The notes beneath the pieces are model-generated. The model had not been told where the DNA came from. It searched no databases and saw only the letters and a program-made list of their open reading frames with translations. Shown here one piece after another: positions 57,552 to 64,000 of a stretch of 64,000 nt of DNA. Source of the DNA: Celoporthe dispersa (Eukaryota; Ascomycota; Sordariomycetes; Diaporthales; Cryphonectriaceae); assembly GCA_016584495.1 (NCBI GenBank), contig WAID01000006.1, positions 620,001-684,000 of the forward strand. The letters are read 5' to 3'. The position numbers were made by a program, and so were the translations under genes. Each line of letters starts with the position of its first letter. The stretch's first letter is position 1.

Positions 57552-58492
57552 GTTGCGTGTGTGTGCGTGTGCGTGTGCGTGTGCTTGCTGAGATTCAATG
57601 GTGTTGGCTGTGAACAGGTTTCAGGCTGTGGATGGACGACTGGCACAGATGAGCGAGGGAAACGGGTGATGGTGCTAATTGTAGCTAGCCAACAACCGAT
57701 CTTATAGTACACGACGAGATCTCGATCTCCAGAAGCGGAGGTCGGATGCCATCCGTTCGCCTCCAGAGTCCCAAGAATCCCCAGGCTCTACCCGCAGCAG
57801 ATTACTTCTCCTGGGCTGCCTGCACCACGCTTGTGCAGTTGACCTTGTGACTCACACACACGCCGCGGCGTTTATGGGATTATTTATTACTGTGTTTGTA
57901 TGGTACATGTCGCATTTGGGTGACCCTGCGCGGGATTTCTTGGGTTGTTGCTGCGGCCCTCCGGATAGCCTCTCGCTGTCGGCGATTCCCAGTGGTTATC
58001 ACCGACATCGAGGAAGGGCAGGGTGACAGGGTCCGCTGGGTGAGTCCGTGGTAGCTGGGTGGTGGTGTGTAGTTTGCGGAATCCTGGTTCCTTTTTCGAG
58101 TAATAATAGATTCCTCATCTGAAAGCGTCGGGTTGGGTTTGTGCTGCTGAACTTGGGCTTTGATGTTCCTCATCCCCGAGACTTGCTCAGGTTCCATGAT
58201 GTGTTTCCAGCGCAGAGAGCTGAGAGTACATCAGGGTGTCTCTCTCTCTCTCTCTCTCTCACGCACACACACTCTTACTCTCACTCGCGTGCCAATGTTC
58301 AGGGCCCATTCTACGTGATATGCTCTGCTTCAGCATTCACACAACACAGAAGGAGAGCAGAGAAGTCAACACAGCACACAATCATCAATATACAATGCCA
58401 GATTCTACATATTCATATATACATACACACATCAATTTCCCACCCGTAAAAAAAAAAAAAAGGAGTATCTACACCATCCTTTTTGAAATCTC
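57552..58492. other. Intergenic region with CT/CA repeat
   Basis: This 0.94 kb holds the methyltransferase promoter and the 3' UTR of the acyltransferase gene. GT-rich sequence lies directly before the methyltransferase start (57555-57585). A CT tract followed by CA units (58238-58272) and an A run (58448-58461) also occur. No gene is seen. Confidence 0.4.
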
Positions 58493-60444
58493 TCACGAGT
58501 TCACAACCACCCTCTCCAGCCTCCTCCCCACCCCCATGCTCCAAACATCCACCCTCCGGTAGAACCACCCGCTCAGGTAGAGCGCCACCCCCGCCAGCCA
58601 GACCCACCCGACAACATAGGCCATGTGCCTCCCGAGCCGCTCAAAGAGCCGCGGCATCAGCCAGAACCCGAGGCTGTGCAGGACGGGCCCGTGGACGAGG
58701 TAGAAGCTGAAGCTGACGCGGCCGAGGTGCTGGGCGGGGCGGGACTCGAGCAGGCGGCGCAGGGTCGGGGAGCGCAGGACGCAGGGGATCAGGAGGAGCG
58801 CGCCGAGGGCCTGGTAGAACATCCACCTGCTGACGGGGAGGTACCACCGCGGGGCGAGCCAGGCGAGCGTGCGGAAGCCCGGGGTGAACTCGGCGCCCGC
58901 GTCGGGGTACGACAGCAGGTAGAGCGCCGCCGTGGTCGCCGCCCACCGCACCGCGCGCTCCCCTGCCCGGAGAGAGGAGCCCGCCGCCGGCGAGCGAGGC
59001 CGCGAGGGCCCTGTCTCCACGGGACAGCGTGCCCGGCTCCGCGGCGCGCAGGAGGTCGACCTCGCTCAGCACCATGCCGCCCACGAAGACGCCCATGTCC
59101 CAGTACCCCAGGCAGATGGCGTACGCGCACAGCCCCACGGCAGCGCCCAGCCGCCACCGCGCCTGCATGCCTGCCGTCCCCAGCAGGAACGTGTACAGCA
59201 CCATGCTGCCCCTCAGCTCCTTGGGGATCGTCCACGTGTGCGGGTCGAAGCGCGGGTGCATGTGTCCAAAGTTGAAGGGGTTCGCCCACTCGCCGTACAC
59301 GACGGTGAAGTTGGCCAGCGCCTTGGGGAGGTGGGGGTGGATCACGGGGTGCTCCTCCCAGGAGCCGCCCAGCTGGACCCAGGTAAAGGAGCCTCGGCGG
59401 GGCCGTCTTGTTCTTGTGCGGCGCAGGGGAGGAGGAGGAGGAGGAGGAAGCGTGGCTGCCGCCCGCGGGAATGTCCGGCCCGAGGAGGGAGATGGGGTTG
59501 TGCGGGTCGTCTCGGTGGTACTCTGCAAAGTCGGTAAACGTTGCGTTCGCCGTGGCGTTCTTGGCCGGCTTGGGTTGTGGCTTGGGCCTGTCGATGTCGT
59601 GATAGAGCACCGCAGGCCCGTGCAGCGCGGACGTGATGTTCAGGCAGAGCTGGTCCGTGATCCCGATGGTGTCGTTCAGGTAGGCTGCCGTCTGGAGCCC
59701 CAGCGCGGCGGCAACCCCTTCCCTGCCCTCCGCGGCGATGGTCTTGTTTGGACACCTGCCCTGGTGGAAGTACCCTTTCGTGACCGTACCGTTGATCCAT
59801 GCCGAGTCGGGGCCCTTGTAGATGGCCTTCTCCGCCTTGAAGGCGCCCGCCTGCGCCAGCATGGCCACGATGAACATGCTCACCGCGCAGGGGATGTACA
59901 GCCTGAACACGCGGCGGAACACGGCTGAGCTGAGCTTCTGGTAGACCTCCTCGTGCCGGCGCTGGTGGATGGCCTTCTGGATGTGTCTGCACAGCACATA
60001 GCCCGAGATGGCGAAGAAGATGGCGACCATGGGCCGCCCGCGGTGCACGAGGCAGATGATGGGCAGTTGGGACCAGCTGGTGTGAGGCTCGGGGCTCTTG
60101 GGCGGCCGGGCGCCGTAGCCGAGCATGATCAGCGGCGTCCACGGCCAGAGGAAATGGTAGTTGAAGACCAGGAAGCAGGCCACACCGCGCAGGCCGTCGA
60201 GACATTTTATCTTGGACGAGGAGGAGGACGGCCTCTCGTTCTCGGCGCGAACCGCACCGGCACCGGCATCAGCAGAGGCGGCGTGGCCGTTCATCAGGGC
60301 GGCGTCATCCCCATCTGCTGTCTCTCCTCCTGGCTTGCGGCTCTCGTACTGCGGCAGGACGTCGAGGGCGTGCGCATCGCCATCATCTCCTTGCTTCCGC
60401 CCGAATGCAGCAGCGTGTCCATTGCCCCAAAGCTGGTGCGACAT
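58493..60444 (-). CDS. Acyltransferase-3 family multi-pass membrane protein (frame broken twice)
   Basis: The preferred start is Met at 60444 (MSHQLWGNGHAAAFG). The acyltransferase 3 core opens with IKCLDGLRGVACFLVFNYHF, where the His is the expected catalytic residue, followed by RPMVAIFFAISGYVLCRHIQ and FRRVFRLYIPCAVSMFIVAM. A long luminal loop with several N-glycosylation sites follows, then WTIPKELRGSMVLYTFLL, ICLGYWDMGVFVGGMVLSEV, RWYLPVSRWMFYQALGALLL and VSFSFYLVHGPVLHSLGFWL. The three parts lie in different frames; shifts fall near 59391-59410 and 58965-58990. About 650 residues in total. Fungal homologues are mostly uncharacterised O-acyltransferases acting on sugars or lipids in the secretory pathway or at the plasma membrane. 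The breaks may be sequence errors. Confidence 0.82.
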
Positions 60445-61408
60445 GATAAGGAAATGAAGAAAAGAAAAAAGGAAGAACAAAAAGGAATATCGTCGTCGTC
60501 GATAAGACCTCGCGCGGGCTCCTCAACAACGTCGTGCCTCCTCCTGGCGGTGGCGATCAATCACATCAACGAGAAATGGAGAGACAGAGAGAGAGAATCT
60601 CAGAGAGTATGGCTGAGCAAACGAGTGGCCAGGTGAGCGAGGTCGTCATTAATCATGGTACAGTAGAAGAGCAATATGAGGTAAGTGGCGGTTCGCTGGG
60701 TGGTTGATTGATTTTCCAGGGGCTCAAGTGTGCCAAGCACGCAAGTGCACGGAAGCTAAAAGCCGGGCTGGAGCGGGTGCTGTCTGCTTGGGAGTGGCAG
60801 TTGATCGTCTCCCCCTGTGGGTTCCTATTAAAAGAAGCGAGACGGGTAAGAAAAACCTAGATCGAGCATGCTAATGTCAGCCACAGGGAAAGCCTGCAAA
60901 CTAACTCTACCATAGATGGGAAACATGCCCTGTAATTACGCTCATGAGTCGCAGGCAGACTTGGGGGCCGCTGAGGGATGGAAACGCGTCAACTTGATCC
61001 CTCCGAGACGACATCATCACATCCTACATATCGCTCCGCCTTTTTTTTTTTTCTCTTTCTTTCAAAACACTTTGGAATAATACTCCATTCTTCTTGATTG
61101 CCTAGTCATGCTTGCCCTTTTTTTTTTTTTTTTGTTTCTCTTTCTTCTCTCTCGTCTACTGTATGTCCATGAATTACTTCAACCCATCCCTTTCGGCCTC
61201 TTGAGGCTCAGCAGGGATCGGGTCGACCACGTTCGTTTCGAGGGCTCCTCTCTGCTCTCACACCGCCCGCCCATCCGTCCATGCAATAAGAAACCCCACC
61301 AAGATGAACTATGAGATATGATGTCACGTCCCCCCCAGAGATCAGAACGACAGCCGTCGTCCTCTTTTCGTAGTCCTTGTGGACCCCTGGCCTCGCGTCC
61401 AGGTCTTT
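60445..61408. other. Intergenic region between two minus-strand genes
   Basis: This holds the promoter of the acyltransferase gene and the 3' UTR of the GH72 gene. T runs (61041-61052 and 61117-61133) are conspicuous. No gene is supported. Confidence 0.4.
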
Positions 61409-62864
61409 TTACAGCAGCATGGTGCCGGCGAGGGTGGCGAAGAAGACGACTCCTGTCACCAGGAATCCGTACTTATCCAGCGGGGCGGGGCGGGAGCCGA
61501 CGTTCTTCTTGCCGGTGGAGCTGGGGGTTGCGGTGGTGGTGGCTGACCCGGAGCCGGGGGAGGCATCGCCAGTAGATGTGCCTCCGGCGTTCTGGGACCC
61601 GTCGCCCGTCAGGCCAGGGCCGGTGCCGGCACCCTCGGTCATGAACTTCTCGGCACCCGAGGGGATCGCGGGCAGGAGGGTGTCGCTGACGAGCCAGTTG
61701 CTGTCGACAGTGGGGCAGGCCTGGGTGTTGGTCGTGGAGGTGAAACCGCCATCGCCCGTGGGCTCGGGGTTGTTGGACAGGGCGGTCGAGTAGGCCGTGA
61801 AGTCGGACATCTGGGAGACGGACGAGCCCGAGATGGAGACCAGGCCGAAGCCAGGGTTGTCTGACTCCTCCGAGTACTCGTACACGATGCCGCCGGAGTA
61901 GACCCCCGTCATGTTTGTGCTCATCAGGGCGGCGACCTCGCCGAAGCTGCGGCCGCTCTTGATACAGCCGTACTCGGACAGGAAGAGCGGGAGGCCGTAG
62001 CCGGTGAAGTTCTTCACCTTCTGGTCCCAGCCCGAGGTGACAAAGTCGGAGTTGCACCACGAGTAGTCGTTGAAGGCGAAGAAGTCGCTGCGCTCGTCAT
62101 CGGTGCCGCAGTTGAAGTACTCAGCGAGCTGGTACCGGTTCTGCGCGACGTCGGCCGCAGAGTAGCCGACGGGGACGCTGCGGTAACCGCGCTCCTTGAT
62201 GTACTGGCGCATGTCACGGGTCGTGGCCTTGACATAAGGGGCAGCGTAGGTCGTGTTGGCCTCGTCGTTGACAACCTCGTTGCCTGAGAAGAAGGCAAGG
62301 GTGTTGGGGTAGTTGATAAAGGCGTCGATGGTGGCAAAGACGCTCTGCAGGTAGACGTCATTGTAGGACGCCGCGGGCGAGGCACGGTTGATGGAGTAGA
62401 GCGGGTTGTTGACGTCAAGGATCAGGTAAATATTGGCATCGGCCAGGGCGTTCATGCAGGTGTCGTGGTTGGCAGAGTTGTCGACGATGTAGACACGGAC
62501 GGTGTTGATGCCCAGCTTTGTGAACTCGGCAATATCACGCTCGCAGGTGCTCGACTCCGCGAGGGGGTCCGTCATGGCAGACGAGCCACCAGGCTGGTAG
62601 TCGACGCCTCGGATATAGAAACGATCACTGCCGAGCCAGAATGCTGTGAGGGCCACCAGGGTCAGCCGAGGGAAACCACAGACCGGCTGCCACAGGAGGG
62701 CTCAGGAGAGAAAAGGGTTTTGGGGGGGGGGGGGAGGTTACCATTGCCAGAAGCCGTGACGGAGGGGACGTCAGATCGTTTGCTGGGGGTTTCTCCTCGG
62801 TGGGCGTGGGATCGGCGCGGGCCACGGCGGCCAAGAGGCCGAGGGCAAGGGCAGAGGTCTTCAT
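61409..62864 (-). CDS. GPI-anchored 1,3-beta-glucanosyltransferase (GH72, Gel/Gas family)
   Basis: Exons 62742-62864 and 61409-62643; about 452 residues after repair. A signal peptide (MKTSALALGLLAAVARA) is followed by a short linker, then DRFYIRGVDYQPGG, the family's N-terminal hallmark. The acid/base Glu is in FFSGNEVVND (codon 62276-62278) and the nucleophile Glu in LFLSEYGC (codon 61973-61975). The C-terminus has a Ser/Thr/Gly-rich stretch and a hydrophobic end (FLVTGVVFFATLAGTMLL) for GPI attachment. There is no Cys-rich X8/CBM43 module, which places it with the Gel1/Gas5-like subgroup. The enzyme elongates cell wall beta-1,3-glucan. The first exon is one base short: a C is missing opposite 62784-62788, and adding it also restores phase across the intron. 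Confidence 0.92.
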
Positions 62865-64000
62865 GATGATGATGGTGGTGGTGGTGGTGATGAGACTCCC
62901 AGTCGTCTGCGAAGCAGATGTTGGCAAACAAGATGAAGAAGGAAGATTAGAGGCTCAGGTCGATGGATCGTCAACTCTGGGCGAGAAATGGTCCGCGTTG
63001 TGGCGCGAAGAGCGAACGGTATCAGGACGAGCTACACGTTGGATTACAAAAAAACAAGTAAATGGGGTCAAGCCGACAGAACGAATGAGTCGGGAGGGCA
63101 GAGAAGAGGCCAAAGAGCAGCTGGAGGTCCGCGAGGGCGTTCGTCCGACAGGAGTCGCGAGTGGTGTGAGAGGGAGGAAAGAGGAGAAGGAGGAGACGGC
63201 CAGAGCTGGAAGGGAGGTTTCTGTAAAGGGGGAGGAGGGAGGGAGGCTTTCAACTAAGGTAGCTGCTGCAAGCCACGTCCATGCACGCCAAGCGTGCCTC
63301 CCAACCTTTTGTGAGCGTGTACCATGGTGGCTCTCATGTACTATGTATCTTTTGTATCTAAAAAAGCTGCCGCCCATCTCAGAATTCCAGTTCCAATTCC
63401 AGAGGGCAATGGCAGGTCAGGCCAGCGGCTCCCAGAAGGGGTGGGTCCCCTGTGTGTACTACACAGGCCGTAAGTAGTATTTACTACGGTATAAGTCCGA
63501 GGCTCGTAACCTTGTGGGTACTTCCCCAGACGCGGCGAATACGCCGACAGGTCAGGTCACCCTCCCTCGTATCCACGTCCCTCTTCTGGCTCGAACAATC
63601 CCTGCCGGGCCCCAATCTTTTTCAGAAAGCAGCTGCCACCTCAACCTTGCACGGGTCATCACCAACATCTCACCATTCTCACGGCTCTCATCCAATGCCA
63701 TCCTCCCCCCCGATCCTTCCTCCCCGCCGAGCCGCCAACCAACCTGCCGGCATCCATCACATCCTCCATCCATCCCTCTCTCTCTGTCTCGTATAAGATT
63801 GGCAGCTGCAGCGCGCCATCGAGCCTGCGCCGTGATTACACATCCCATCTTTACCCCATCTGGTGGGTGTCAATTTCCCGATATCTTTGTTTAACCCTTT
63901 TGTGTCTCACCCATTACGTTTCCAAGAATACATACGACCGTGTGTGGATTGTTGCACAGTTGCGAGCCCCCTTGGGCTTCATCACCATCATCCTCATCAT
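62865..64000. promoter_or_regulatory. Upstream region of the GH72 gene to the window end
   Basis: The 5' flank of the GH72 gene. A trinucleotide stretch of CAT/GGT type lies at the leader (62862-62892). Beyond it there is no supported gene; a CT-rich spot (63776-63785) and pyrimidine-rich sequence occur near 63700-63790. Sequence to 64000 may be the promoter of this gene or belong to the next gene outside the window. Confidence 0.35.

Noticed and set aside
1..64000. CRISPR array, prophage, insertion sequence or biosynthetic gene cluster
   Set aside because: Repeats are simple microsatellites without spacers; gene structure is eukaryotic; the lone methyltransferase, acyltransferase and dioxygenase are far apart with no core synthase nearby.

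Overview
The window is nuclear DNA of a filamentous ascomycete, most likely a Sordariomycete (inference). Coding DNA is GC-rich, and most genes carry one to five short introns with GTRAGT-type donors and YAG acceptors. The gene set is fungal: eIF2-beta, RPL5, HRP1, GYP1, an NASP/Sim3 histone chaperone, a GH72 glucanosyltransferase, an NCE102-like eisosome protein and a pectinesterase. Intergenic DNA is long, rich in polypyrimidine/polypurine tracts and microsatellites. There are no operons, CRISPR arrays or prophages.

Layout: 0.2-1.5 kb secreted pectin methylesterase (+); 2.6-4.5 kb MFS transporter (+); 4.9-5.9 kb mitochondrial Gly-rich protein of unknown function (-); 6.4-8.3 kb eIF2-beta (-), head to head with a Mim2-like mitochondrial import protein at 8.9-9.4 kb (+); 9.4-11 kb gene-poor, with a degraded coding relic; 11.0-11.5 kb NCE102-like MARVEL protein (-); 11.5-15.4 kb no gene seen; 15.4-17.9 kb membrane-anchored PNGase A-like protein (-); 20.4-21.1 kb conserved unknown protein (-), followed upstream by a 9.5 kb gene desert; 30.6-31.7 kb DUF1279 mitochondrial protein (-), divergent from a phytanoyl-CoA dioxygenase-like gene at 32.9-34.0 kb (+); 35.0-38.3 kb HRP1 (-) with a 1.39 kb intron, head to head with GYP1 at 39.5-41.1 kb (+); 42.1-44.0 kb NASP/Sim3-like chaperone (-); 45.4-49.2 kb large LRR protein (-); 49.2-53.8 kb empty; 53.8-55.1 kb RPL5 (-), divergent from a HAD hydrolase at 55.6-56.6 kb (+), which converges on a methyltransferase at 56.7-57.6 kb (-); 58.5-60.4 kb acyltransferase-3 membrane protein (-); 61.4-62.9 kb GPI-anchored GH72 enzyme (-).

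Most genes are unrelated housekeeping or accessory functions, and I see no gene cluster. Functional themes are the cell surface (pectinesterase, GH72, NCE102-like, acyltransferase, PNGase A-like) and mitochondria (Mim2-like, DUF1279, the Gly-rich unknown).

The most important caveat concerns quality. Eight clearly recognisable genes are interrupted by single-base length changes, mostly in short G or C runs. In several cases the exon phases match across introns only if the base is restored. This looks more like homopolymer errors in the assembly than mass pseudogenisation, and it affects every gene model marked below. I did not find a convincing undescribed system. The best candidates for follow-up are the two conserved unknown proteins, the 9.5 kb desert with a recurrent motif, and the long HRP1 intron.
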